Source: Microsyncoccus archaeolyticus
GTDB lineage: Bacteria > Patescibacteriota > Minisyncoccia > Minisyncoccales > Minisyncoccaceae
NCBI GenBank assembly: GCA_036987155.1
Contig: BTXY01000004.1
Location: 1-63,380, forward strand
Length of the DNA: 63,380 nt
Direction of reading: 5' to 3'
The position numbers were made by a program, and so were the translations under genes. Below are positions 1 through 7,120 of this stretch, piece by piece. The notes under the pieces are model-generated. The model was not told the origin of the DNA. It did no database searches and was given only the letters and a program-made list of their open reading frames with translations. Each line of letters opens with the position of its first letter. Position 1 is the stretch's first letter.

Positions 1-79
1 TAAACGAGGAAAGGACTCCAACTACAATAATCACAACTAAGATTTCAATTAAAGTAAAGGATTGTTTTAGTTTTGACAT
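1..79 (-). CDS. Type IV pilin/pseudopilin, N-terminal fragment (runs off the window)
   Basis: Only the first 26 codons are inside the window; the gene continues to the left of base 1. They encode a short basic leader, MSKLKQS, then FTLIEILVVIIVVGVL, which is the classic class III prepilin signal: cleavage and methylation at the F, glutamate at +5, then a hydrophobic helix. The product should be a substrate of the prepilin peptidase PilD and part of a type IV pilus or type II-like pseudopilus, like the prepilin fusion at 22430-23692. The start is the ATG at 79. A strong promoter lies just upstream with a G8 run in its spacer. The family call is firm; major versus minor pilin cannot be told. 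Confidence 0.85.
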   Translation of the reverse strand, partial: MSKLKQSFTLIEILVVIIVVGVLSSF

Positions 80-106
80 TAGCTTCTAACTTACTTTTAA
101 TAATTA

Positions 107-135
107 ATTATACCCCCCCCGATATTTGTTGTCAA
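107..135 (-). promoter_or_regulatory. Promoter of the pilin gene with a G8 run in the spacer
   Basis: On the minus strand, TTGACA (130-135) and TATAAT (107-112) are separated by exactly 17 bases. Eight of those bases, 113-120, are consecutive G on the coding strand (C on the plus strand). Both boxes match consensus perfectly. The predicted start site is near 100, giving a leader of about 20 bases. A G run this long is conspicuous in such AT-rich DNA and lies where a length change would alter promoter spacing. Confidence 0.8.
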
Positions 136-255
136 TGGAAAAACTTATTTCCTCTTATTATTTTAATTAATTTTAGAATTACAATTCTATTATTTCATAT
201 AATTTTGAAATTGTCGATATTTAAAATTGATATAGTAACAAAAATTTACATAACT
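136..255. other. Intergenic stretch without recognised feature
   Basis: AT-rich spacer between the pilin promoter and the atpC terminator. An open frame crosses it on the plus strand but has no ribosome-binding site or recognisable product. I see nothing functional in it. Confidence 0.5.
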
Positions 256-283
256 AAAAACAAGAGGTCTCCCTCTTTGTTTT
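256..283 (-). terminator. Terminator of the atp operon
   Basis: Directly after the atpC stop, the minus strand can fold an arm of about 10 bp (ACAAAGAGG against CCTCTTGT, with one bulged A and a GAGA loop), followed by a T run. It fits an intrinsic terminator for the nine-gene ATP synthase operon. Confidence 0.6.
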
Positions 284-527
284 ATTCTTCGTATCTTCTC
301 AATAAAAGCACTGTTTTATTTTTAAAAACCTCTATCACTCCTCCATAAGAATATATTGTTTTTTCTTGATTTTGAGTTTTAATCTTTATTTTCCCTTTTG
401 AAACTGCGGATAATAAAGAAGCGTGATTAGGCAATACAGTTATAAACCCCAAAGGAGTAGGAACATTGATTGCTTCTACTTCTCCATCAAATACTTTTTT
501 CTCTGGTGTTAAAATATCTAATTTCAT
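282..527 (-). CDS. atpC: ATP synthase F1 epsilon subunit, short form
   Basis: The epsilon subunit of the F1 central stalk couples gamma rotation to the c ring. The sequence MKLDILTPEKKVFDGEVEAI and the segment TPLGFITVLPNHASLLS are typical of the N-terminal beta-sandwich domain. At 81 residues it ends where that domain ends; the usual protein is about 130-140 residues and has a C-terminal two-helix hairpin that can block ATP hydrolysis. That hairpin is absent, so epsilon-type self-inhibition is probably missing. The start overlaps the atpD stop by 4 bases, so it is last in a translationally coupled operon. Identity is firm from motif and position. Confidence 0.93.
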   Translation of the reverse strand: MKLDILTPEKKVFDGEVEAINVPTPLGFITVLPNHASLLSAVSKGKIKIKTQNQEKTIYSYGGVIEVFKNKTVLLLRRYEE

Positions 528-1879
528 GCAACTTCGCTAATATTACCTTTCATATAAAATGCATCTTCACTTAAATGGTCTAATTCTCCAGAAACAATTT
601 TTCCAAATCCTTCGATTGTTTCCTCAACTTTAACATATTTCCCAGGAATACCACTAAATATTTCTGCTACAAAGAAAGGCTGAGACAAGTATTTTTGGAT
701 CTTCCTAGCACGGTTTACAACAATCTTATCTTCTTCAGCTAATTCTTCAATTCCTAAAATAGCGATAATGTCTTGAAGTTCTTTATACCTCTGCAATATT
801 TTTCTAACACTACTTGCTACTTCATAATGCTTTTGACCAACAATTCTTGGATTTAAAAGGGTTGAATTTGATTCTAATGGGTCAACAGCTGGATAAATAC
901 CAAGAGAAGCAATAGCACGAGATAGAACCAAAGAAGAGTCTAAATGAGAAAAAGTTGCCACAATAGCAGGATCAGTTAAATCATCAGCTGGAACATAAAT
1001 AGCTTGAACTGAAGTAATAGATCCATTCTTATTTGAACTAATTCTTTCTTGAAGCAATCCTACTTCTGATGAAAGCGTTGGTTGATATCCTGTTTGAGAT
1101 GGAATTCTTCCAAGTAGTGCTGATACTTCAGAACCAGCTAAAACAAAACGGAAGATATTATCCATAAATAATAGAACGTCTTTGTTTTCTTTATCTCTAA
1201 AATGCTCAGCAATAGTTAGTGCTGTAAAAGGAACTCTAAACCTTACTCCAGGAGCTTCGTTCATCTGGCCAAATACTAGACAAGTGTTTTTCATTGTTCC
1301 TGATTCACTCATATCTCGATAAATATCATTACCCTCCCTTGATCTTTCTCCAATACCAGCAAAAACAGAATAGCCTTGGTGGAATTTAGCAATATTAGTA
1401 ATTAGCTCTTGGATTAAAACTGTTTTTCCTACACCAGCTCCACCGAATAATCCTACTTTTCCTCCTTTAGCCATTGGACACAATAAATCAATAGCTTTAA
1501 TCCCTGTTTCTAATATTTCAATTTCATCTCTTTGTTCTTTTAGTTCTGGTCCTTTATTATGAATTGATTCTTTTGAGTCTGCTTTTACTTCTCCCATTTC
1601 ATCAATCGGTTCTCCTAATACATTTAAAATTCTGCCCAAAGAACCTTTTCCAACAGGAACCTTAATTGGAGATCCGGTATCTTCAACAATATCTCCTCTT
1701 TTTAATCCTTCTGTTTGGCCCATAGCTAAACACCTTACCTTTCCTTCTCCCAACTCTTGTTCAACTTCCAATACTAATCCCTTATCTTTTACATTTAAGG
1801 CATTAAAAAGCTGTGGCACTTTGCCTTCTTCGAATTCCACGTCGACTACTGGTCCGATGATTTGTGTAATTTTTGCCAT
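524..1879 (-). CDS. atpD: ATP synthase F1 beta subunit
   Basis: Catalytic subunit of F1, which makes ATP from ADP and phosphate (or hydrolyses it) at the alpha-beta interface. The Walker A loop GGAGVGKT is at residues 146-153. The catalytic glutamate is in GERSREGND (E178), where most homologues have GERTREGND. The DELSEED-region helix and the conserved run FRFVLAGSEVSALLGR are also present. At 451 residues it is close to the family length of about 460-480. It lies between atpG and atpC, overlapping atpC by 4 bases. All catalytic residues I can identify are present, so the enzyme should be active. Substitutions such as T to S in GERT and M to Q after the P-loop are conservative. Confidence 0.98.
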   Translation of the reverse strand: MAKITQIIGPVVDVEFEEGKVPQLFNALNVKDKGLVLEVEQELGEGKVRCLAMGQTEGLKRGDIVEDTGSPIKVPVGKGSLGRILNVLGEPIDEMGEVKADSKESIHNKGPELKEQRDEIEILETGIKAIDLLCPMAKGGKVGLFGGAGVGKTVLIQELITNIAKFHQGYSVFAGIGERSREGNDIYRDMSESGTMKNTCLVFGQMNEAPGVRFRVPFTALTIAEHFRDKENKDVLLFMDNIFRFVLAGSEVSALLGRIPSQTGYQPTLSSEVGLLQERISSNKNGSITSVQAIYVPADDLTDPAIVATFSHLDSSLVLSRAIASLGIYPAVDPLESNSTLLNPRIVGQKHYEVASSVRKILQRYKELQDIIAILGIEELAEEDKIVVNRARKIQKYLSQPFFVAEIFSGIPGKYVKVEETIEGFGKIVSGELDHLSEDAFYMKGNISEVA

Positions 1880-1898
1880 AATACAATATTATTAATTA

Positions 1899-2771
1899 TT
1901 ATTCCATTGCTTCTTTGGTTGATGATATTTCGCAAACCTCTGAAGTTATTTGTTCTTGTCTTGCTTTGTTATAATCTAATCGTAAGGTCTCTAATAATCC
2001 CCTGGCATTGTCCGAAGCATTTCTCATTGCCATCATTCTTGCTGAATGCTCTGAAGTGTTGGCTGAAAGAATAAACTGATAAATTAAATATTGAACAAAT
2101 ACTGGAATTATTTCATTAAGAATTTCATTTGAAGAAGGTTCTAGTAAATAATCTGCCTCTTCTTTAATTTCTTCTTTTTTAACAAAATTATCAAATGTTT
2201 CTTTTTCTAAAGGGAACAATTGAACTAGTGTTGGCTTTTGAATAAAAGAAGAAAAGAAATGAGTATAAGATAAATATATTTTTTGATATTTATTTTCTAA
2301 AAATAATTTAATCAATAATTCAGCAATTTCTTTTGTTTGAGTAAACTTCCAATAATCTCCAACTCCTGAAAAATTATAGCTAGAATTCTTTTTGTTTTTG
2401 TAAGAATTAATTGCTTTCTTTCCAATGGGCATTATTTCTATTTCTCCTTGATTTTCAATTTGACTAAGTTCTTTATTGGTAAATCTAATTAAATTACTAT
2501 TAAAAGATCCGCAGAAACCCCTATCAGAAGCAACTACACAAACTAATATCTTTTTGACTTCTCTTTTTTCTAAAAACACTGATTTCCCTTCTTTTAAAAC
2601 TTTCTCTAATTTCTTAAAGATGCCTGCCAATTCTTGGGCAAAAGGTTTTGAGTCTAAAAATCTTTTCTGAGTTTTCCTCATTTTTAATGCTGAAAAAGTT
2701 TCTAAAGCAGAAGTAAGCTCAGAAATATTCTTAACTGAAGATATTTTACCTTTAATTTCCCTTAGATCCAT
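1899..2771 (-). CDS. atpG: ATP synthase F1 gamma subunit
   Basis: Rotor shaft of F1: a long coiled coil inside the alpha3-beta3 head. The N-terminus MDLREIKGKISSVKNISELT matches the family start, which is usually LKDIKRRIxSVKNTxKIT. The C-terminal helix contains ARMMAMRNASDNA and RQEQITSEVCEISS, close to the conserved RMxAMxxATDNA and NxARQxxITxEIxEIVxGA. Length is 290 residues, as usual for the family. The start overlaps the end of atpA by 20 bases, so the ATG at 2771 lies within atpA and coupling is likely. Identity rests on the terminal motifs plus operon position. Confidence 0.95.
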   Translation of the reverse strand: MDLREIKGKISSVKNISELTSALETFSALKMRKTQKRFLDSKPFAQELAGIFKKLEKVLKEGKSVFLEKREVKKILVCVVASDRGFCGSFNSNLIRFTNKELSQIENQGEIEIMPIGKKAINSYKNKKNSSYNFSGVGDYWKFTQTKEIAELLIKLFLENKYQKIYLSYTHFFSSFIQKPTLVQLFPLEKETFDNFVKKEEIKEEADYLLEPSSNEILNEIIPVFVQYLIYQFILSANTSEHSARMMAMRNASDNARGLLETLRLDYNKARQEQITSEVCEISSTKEAME

Positions 2772-4263
2772 ATTTATCTTTAACCTTTTTAATTGCTTCT
2801 AATAATTTCTTTTGAGTTTCATCTGTAATGTCTTCTTTTTCTCTAATATCGCTTAAAACCTCTTTGTAATTAATTTCGATTTCTTGCATTAAATCTTTTT
2901 CAAAGTTTTTTATATCGCTTAGAGAAATATCTTCCAATTCTCCATTAACGCCTGCGAAAATAATGACAACTTCTCTTTCAAAGGGCATTGGCACTAAATC
3001 ATCTTGTCTTAATAATTCTCTAATTCTTTTACCTTTTTCAATTGTCTTCTTTGTTTGAGGATCTAGTTCTTCTGTAAACTCAGAGAATCTTTCTAATTCT
3101 TGAAACTGAGCTAAATCAAGTTTCAAACGGCCAGCAACTTTTTTCATTGCTTTAAGCTGTGCTGCTGAACCTACTCTTGATACAGATGTTCCCACATCAA
3201 TGGCTGGTTTTTGCTCTTTCTTAAACATTGTTGCGTTTAAAAAGATTTGACCATCAGTAATAGAAATTACATTAGTAGGAATATATCCTGAAATATCTCC
3301 TGCTTGCGTTTCAATAATTGGAAGAGCAGTCAAAGAACCTCCTCCTTTTTCAGGAGAAAGTTTAGCAGCTCTTTCAAGTAAACGAGAGTGAAGATAGAAT
3401 ACATCTCCTGGGTATGCTTCTCTACCTGGTGGACGTCTTAAAATTAATGAAATTTCTCTCCAAGCCCAAGCTTGTTTTGTTAAATCATCATAAACAACAA
3501 GAGCATCTTTTTTATTGTCTCTAAAATATTCTCCTACTGTTGCACCAGCAAAAGGAGCTAAATAAACAAAACTAGCTGGATCATCAGCAGCTGCACAAAC
3601 AACTACTGTATACTCCATTGCTCCTTGTTTTTCTAGAGTACTAATTAATCTTTTAATTTTACTTTTCTTTTGACCACATGCAACATAAATACAATATGGT
3701 CTGTTTTTTTCTTTTTTCTGATTAACTATTGCGTCTATTGCAACAGCTGTTTTCCCTAAGCCCCTATCTCCAATAATTAATTCTCTTTGTCCTCTTCCAA
3801 TTGGAATCAAGGCATCAACCATTTTAATTCCAGTATGAATTGGTGTTGAAACAGGACTTCTATCAATAACCCCTGGCCCTTTTCTTTCTAAAGGTAAATA
3901 CTCTTCTCCTTTTATTTCACCTTTTCCATCAAGTGGTCTTCCTAATGGATCAATTACTCTACCCAAAAGAGAAGTACCAACTGGAATAGAGAAAACCTTT
4001 TTGGTTCTTTTTGCAATCATGCCCTCTTTAATGTTTCTACTTTCTCCCAAAATGACTGCCCCAACTTCATATTCTTCTAGATTAAGAACTAATCCTAAAA
4101 TTCCTGTTTCTTCAAATTCAATTAATTCAAAATTCTCTACATTTTTTAATCCAGAAAGTTTTACCACACTATCTTTAACTTCAACCACCTCTCCTGTTTC
4201 TTCTAATTCAGGGCTAATTTCTAAACCTTTTAATTGTTGTTTAAATTGTTCTATTAAGTCCAT
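2752..4263 (-). CDS. atpA: ATP synthase F1 alpha subunit
   Basis: Non-catalytic nucleotide-binding subunit of F1 that supplies the arginine finger to the beta active site. The P-loop at residues 165-172 reads GDRGLGKT instead of the usual GDRQTGKT; the lysine and threonine are kept. The arginine finger lies in VSRVGSAAQ (R363). Length is 503 residues, the normal size. The gene overlaps atpH by 23 bases upstream and atpG by 20 bases downstream, typical of the tight packing in this operon. The sequence around PPGREAYPGDVFYLHSRLLE is highly conserved. No sign of decay. Confidence 0.98.
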   Translation of the reverse strand: MDLIEQFKQQLKGLEISPELEETGEVVEVKDSVVKLSGLKNVENFELIEFEETGILGLVLNLEEYEVGAVILGESRNIKEGMIAKRTKKVFSIPVGTSLLGRVIDPLGRPLDGKGEIKGEEYLPLERKGPGVIDRSPVSTPIHTGIKMVDALIPIGRGQRELIIGDRGLGKTAVAIDAIVNQKKEKNRPYCIYVACGQKKSKIKRLISTLEKQGAMEYTVVVCAAADDPASFVYLAPFAGATVGEYFRDNKKDALVVYDDLTKQAWAWREISLILRRPPGREAYPGDVFYLHSRLLERAAKLSPEKGGGSLTALPIIETQAGDISGYIPTNVISITDGQIFLNATMFKKEQKPAIDVGTSVSRVGSAAQLKAMKKVAGRLKLDLAQFQELERFSEFTEELDPQTKKTIEKGKRIRELLRQDDLVPMPFEREVVIIFAGVNGELEDISLSDIKNFEKDLMQEIEINYKEVLSDIREKEDITDETQKKLLEAIKKVKDKYGSKGN

Positions 4264-4639
4264 AGTTCTTTTTTATCTTTATCAAAACATCTTTTAAAGA
4301 AGCTTTGATAAAGATGTCTTTTGTTTTTAATCTAAATCCTGCCAAAAGACCTTCATCTAAAGAATAGCTTATTTCTTTTTTTTCTTTAAGAATGTTTTGT
4401 ACTTTTTCTTCTAGTTCTCTTTTTGAATCTTGACTAAGATTTTTAGCTAAAACCACTTCTACCTTCTCTTCTTTTTTATAGATACTTTCTGTTTTTTTGA
4501 GAACAGGTAACATCAATCCTTTCTTTTTTTCTAATATTTTTTTAAGATTAGAAAAAAACTCTTGACCTTTGTCTGGATTTTCTTTAAGACACAAATACAG
4601 TGCCCTTGCTAAAAATGTTACCTCTTTTTCTTTCTTCAT
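4241..4639 (-). CDS. atpH: ATP synthase F1 delta subunit, shortened
   Basis: The delta (OSCP-like) subunit joins the peripheral b stalk to the top of F1. Similarity is weak, but the C-terminal part, with SLDEGLLAGFRLKTKDIFIKASLK, follows the delta pattern of a turn (GG or similar) and then a strand 'G-x-x-I-K-x-x-D-x-x-x-D-x-S'. Position between atpF and atpA supports the call. At 132 residues it is clearly shorter than the usual 170-180; most of the missing length is in the N-terminal helical domain that binds alpha. It overlaps atpF and atpA by 4 and 23 bases. Identity depends mainly on operon order. Confidence 0.85.
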   Translation of the reverse strand: MKKEKEVTFLARALYLCLKENPDKGQEFFSNLKKILEKKKGLMLPVLKKTESIYKKEEKVEVVLAKNLSQDSKRELEEKVQNILKEKKEISYSLDEGLLAGFRLKTKDIFIKASLKDVLIKIKKNYGLNRTI

Positions 4640-5121
4640 ATCTTTCTTAAAAATTCTTCTGTAATTTTCTTGTTTTTTTCTTCGTCAACATTCTCTTTTA
4701 AGATGCTCTCTGCTAAGGCAAAAGAATTATCAATTAAAGTTCTTTCTGTTTTTTCTTTTTCTTTTTCTTTTATTGTTTCAGCATCTCTTTGAGCTTTTAA
4801 AAGAATTTCTTCTTTTTGTTTTTCTGCTAAAGCAATAGCTTCGTTTATTTTTTCTTTGCCCTGCTTTTCGGCTTCGAGAATAATTTGTTTTTTCTTCTCT
4901 TCGTTTTCTTTGTCTGCTCTTTCTTTTACTTCCCTTATTTTATTAAGATTTTCCTCTGCTTCCTTGGATTTATTAATTCCTTTTTCTATTTCCTCTCTTC
5001 TTTTTTTCATTAAATCCAAAAATGGGCCATAAGCAAATTTCTTTAAAACAAAGAAAAGAATTGCAAAATTAATTAATTGCCCTATTAAAATTTTCCAATC
5101 AATTGTTAATCCTTCTTCCAT
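4636..5121 (-). CDS. atpF: ATP synthase F0 b subunit
   Basis: Peripheral stalk subunit that holds F1 still against the rotating c ring. One membrane segment near residues 11-30 (LIGQLINFAILFFVLKKFAY) is followed by a long, highly charged helix rich in Glu and Lys, ending in an A-x-S-I-L segment, as in other b subunits. Length is 161 residues, the standard size. It starts 1 base after the atpE stop region and overlaps atpH by 4 bases. Only one b gene is present, so the stalk should be a homodimer. Confidence 0.95.
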   Translation of the reverse strand: MEEGLTIDWKILIGQLINFAILFFVLKKFAYGPFLDLMKKRREEIEKGINKSKEAEENLNKIREVKERADKENEEKKKQIILEAEKQGKEKINEAIALAEKQKEEILLKAQRDAETIKEKEKEKTERTLIDNSFALAESILKENVDEEKNKKITEEFLRKI

Positions 5122-5122
5122 A

Positions 5123-5344
5123 TTAAGATACTATAATTAATATTGCTGTTACAAAAGCATAAATAGCAATAGCTTCAGCAAAAGCAATAGCTAAAATCAT
5201 ACCTCCTTGAACTTTTTGTGCTGCCTCTGGATTGCGACCGATTGATTCTAATCCTTTAGATCCAATCATACCAATACCAATAGCTGGTCCAATTGCCCCT
5301 ACTCCAATAGCTATTGCTGCAGCGATTCCTGTTAATGGTTCCAT
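5123..5344 (-). CDS. atpE: ATP synthase F0 c subunit (rotor ring)
   Basis: Small two-helix membrane protein (73 residues) that forms the ion-driven rotor ring. Helix 1 is rich in Gly and Ala; the polar loop is GRNPEAA; helix 2 contains the ion-binding carboxylate E57 in AIAFAEAIAIY. In sodium-type rings a Gln in helix 1 and a Ser or Thr just after the Glu help bind Na+. Here the equivalents are Ile (GPAIGIG) and Ala, so a proton-driven ring is more likely; that is inference from known motifs. It sits between the AtpZ/I-like gene and atpF. Confidence 0.97.
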   Translation of the reverse strand: MEPLTGIAAAIAIGVGAIGPAIGIGMIGSKGLESIGRNPEAAQKVQGGMILAIAFAEAIAIYAFVTAILIIVS

Positions 5345-5364
5345 ATTTTTATTATTTATATTTA

Positions 5365-5610
5365 TTATTTTTTATTTTGACCTTTTTCTATAATTGGCAA
5401 TACCAACTTATATACATCGATAATTGTTAACACTATTCCTATGAATGCAAATACTAGCGTAAACAATGGAAACTTACCAGATTTTTGATCGAAAAACAAG
5501 CCTATGAATATACAAACAACCAATGGTAGAGCAATCAAAAATCCTAATTCGCTACCTAAAAAGATAACGTACTTTAAATCAATGTTCTTGTTTTTCTGTG
5601 TGGAAGACAT
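5365..5610 (-). CDS. AtpZ/AtpI-family small membrane protein
   Basis: An 81-residue protein with two membrane segments (about residues 17-38 and 48-70) joined by a loop containing FFDQKSGKFPLFTL. The pattern G-L-x-x-D-x-x-x-x-x-x-P-x-F is typical of the AtpZ/AtpI group, which helps assemble or stabilise the ATP synthase or its ion supply. In most bacteria this gene comes first, before atpB. Here it lies between atpB and atpE, and its start codon is 32 bases inside the atpB coding region. The family call is good; the exact role is not settled even in well-studied species. Confidence 0.8.
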   Translation of the reverse strand: MSSTQKNKNIDLKYVIFLGSELGFLIALPLVVCIFIGLFFDQKSGKFPLFTLVFAFIGIVLTIIDVYKLVLPIIEKGQNKK

Positions 5611-6286
5611 AAAATACTGTAATTAATGATGAAAATACTAATGCTTGAACAAATGCAACAAAAAGCTCTAATCCCATAAATGGCAGTGGTGCAATAAAAG
5701 GAATCAGCGACCCAATAATCATTAAAAGAACTTCACCAGCAAAAAGATTTCCAAAAAGCCTAACTCCTAATGAAAATGCTTTTGTAAATTCTCCTATCCC
5801 TTCTAAAATACCCACGAAAAACATAATTGGGTCTTTAAAATTAATAAATTTATTAATATGAGTAAAGAATCCTAATTGTTTTAAAGCTGAAAAATGAACA
5901 AATCCAATTGAAAAAAAAGCTAAAGCTAATGTAAAATGCAAATCAGAGCTTGGAGATCTTAAAATTGGAAAAACACCTAATCCTGGAACTATTTCTAATA
6001 AATTATTAAAAAGGATAAATAAAAAAAGTGTTGCCGATAAAGGGAACACTTCCTCTGTTTTTTTTCTATCTCCAGTGATTCCATCAAACAAATTAAACAC
6101 TGCTTCTAATATCCATTCGAAAAAATTCTGTATTTTATTTGGAATTATTTCTTTTTTTCTCAGTGCCAAAGAAAAGAAAACCATCATTAAAAATCCTATT
6201 AGAATGCTTAAAATAAAGGTGTTTGTTACTTCAACACCTAGGATATTAAACATTGGTTCTCCTGATAATGCTATGTGTACATTCAT
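5579..6286 (-). CDS. atpB: ATP synthase F0 a subunit
   Basis: Stator membrane subunit providing the two half-channels for the driving ion. The essential arginine that faces the c ring is R176 in FSLGVRLFGNLFAGE. At least five hydrophobic segments are visible, and the C-terminal region PFMGLELFVAFVQALVF matches the conserved last helices. Length is 235 residues, normal. It is the first gene of the operon; the promoter and a leader of about 30 bases lie just upstream. The end overlaps the AtpZ/I-like gene by 32 bases. Confidence 0.97.
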   Translation of the reverse strand: MNVHIALSGEPMFNILGVEVTNTFILSILIGFLMMVFFSLALRKKEIIPNKIQNFFEWILEAVFNLFDGITGDRKKTEEVFPLSATLFLFILFNNLLEIVPGLGVFPILRSPSSDLHFTLALAFFSIGFVHFSALKQLGFFTHINKFINFKDPIMFFVGILEGIGEFTKAFSLGVRLFGNLFAGEVLLMIIGSLIPFIAPLPFMGLELFVAFVQALVFSSLITVFYVFHTEKQEH

Positions 6287-6322
6287 GCTTTTAAAAAAAT
6301 AATCTGGCCTTCTGCCAATTAC

Positions 6323-6350
6323 ATATTACCTAAAAAGCTTTTATTGTCAA
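6323..6350 (-). promoter_or_regulatory. Promoter of the ATP synthase operon
   Basis: TTGACA (6345-6350) and TAATAT (6323-6328) are 16 bases apart on the minus strand. The atpB ATG lies 36 bases below the -10 box. The promoter begins immediately after the terminator of the preceding gene, so transcription units are packed end to end. Confidence 0.7.
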
Positions 6351-6351
6351 G

Positions 6352-6377
6352 AAAAAAAGCAATCACTGCTGATTGCT
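6352..6377 (-). terminator. Terminator overlapping the stop of the 98-residue gene
   Basis: A perfect 8-bp stem, AGCAATCA with TGATTGCT and a 4-base loop, is followed by seven T on the minus strand. The TGA stop codon of the gene ending at 6363 is part of the hairpin. Confidence 0.85.
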
Positions 6378-6659
6378 GAAATATTCACTCATGTCTTTTT
6401 TCCCTGTCTCAATATTAAGAGAAAACCTTTTATACCCCGCAAGAACAAAAAAGAAATCTATTCTTTTAGGATCTTCTTCTTCTAGACAACATTCCTCGGC
6501 ATTAAGAATATATTCGTAAAAAAAAGAATGAATTTGCTCTATTGGGCTTAGCGCTTGAATAGTTTCTTCTGCCTCATCTTCTTCGTCATCTTCGTTATAG
6601 TTTTTCTTTAAATTATTATAAAAAGGCTTATCTGGTAATGCTGTTCCATCTATAAACAT
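6363..6659 (-). CDS. Hypothetical acidic protein, 98 residues
   Basis: I do not recognise a family. The protein has a very acidic stretch near residues 22-34 (EDDEEDEAEE) and a second acidic patch with two adjacent cysteines (AEECCLEEEDP), then a more ordinary C-terminal half with aromatic residues. No signal peptide or membrane segment is seen. The start at 6659 is supported by a good Shine-Dalgarno site (AAAGGTGA, about 6 bases upstream). The gene has its own terminator built over the stop codon. It stands between the atp operon and another small gene of unknown function. Confidence 0.75.
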   Translation of the reverse strand: MFIDGTALPDKPFYNNLKKNYNEDDEEDEAEETIQALSPIEQIHSFFYEYILNAEECCLEEEDPKRIDFFFVLAGYKRFSLNIETGKKDMSEYFSNQQ

Positions 6660-6714
6660 GGTTCGTCACCTTTTAAATTACTACAGCGATAATAGCATTA
6701 AAACTAAAAAAATA

Positions 6715-6734
6715 AAAGCACTATTTGTGTGCTT
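6715..6734 (-). terminator. Terminator of the 123-residue gene
   Basis: The stem AAGCAC with GTGCTT and a 7-base loop is followed by a T-rich tail on the minus strand. The TAG stop of the gene ending at 6721 falls inside the hairpin, the same arrangement as at 6352-6377. Confidence 0.65.
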
Positions 6735-7092
6735 CTATTAAATGAATGAAACATTCTTCTTGAATTGGAATTTTTAAAGTTTTACGTTGAGGCCTTTCAA
6801 TAAAAAGATAAACCTTATAAAATATTCTTTCTGGTATTTTTTTATTATTGTTAATTCTTTTAAATTCTTTAAAAGCTTCTTTCAAAACATCTTCTAATTT
6901 ACCTCTTCGAAGCAAAGAAACATCTTTGCCTCCATCCCAAACTAGAATACTTTTAATTTTTATTTCAAAAAGACCGTTGTCAAAATTAGATTTCTTGACT
7001 TCTTCAATTACTAAATTGATTTCATCAACTTTTTTCTGGTGTTTATCTTTTTTAAACTCCAATTCCCTAAGCACATTTTCAACGAGCTGCAT
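6721..7092 (-). CDS. Hypothetical protein, about 123 residues
   Basis: Family unknown. The product is charged and soluble, with a Lys-rich helix near the N-terminus (ELEFKKDKHQKKVDEINLVI) and a C-terminal segment YKVYLFIERPQRKTLKIPI that looks like beta strands. I chose the ATG at 7092; a TTG at 7101 is in frame 9 bases upstream, and neither has a convincing ribosome-binding site. It lies 28 bases after the MurE-like gene stop, on the same strand, and ends in its own terminator. No function can be assigned. Confidence 0.65.
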   Translation of the reverse strand: MQLVENVLRELEFKKDKHQKKVDEINLVIEEVKKSNFDNGLFEIKIKSILVWDGGKDVSLLRRGKLEDVLKEAFKEFKRINNNKKIPERIFYKVYLFIERPQRKTLKIPIQEECFIHLIEAHK

Positions 7093-7120
7093 AATTAGCA
7101 AATATCACAAAGATTGAAAA

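Noticed and set aside
73..348. 91-codon open frame on the plus strand
   Set aside because: It runs antisense through the pilin promoter, the atpC terminator and the atpC end, has no ribosome site and a composition typical of random AT-rich DNA.
5123..5344. Sodium-driven c ring
   Set aside because: The Gln and Ser/Thr of the sodium-binding signature are replaced by Ile and Ala, so a proton ring is more likely.
6363..6365. Alternative genetic code (TGA as sense codon, as in Gracilibacteria)
   Set aside because: TGA ends this gene inside a terminator hairpin, and conserved proteins use TGG for Trp and GGN for Gly throughout.
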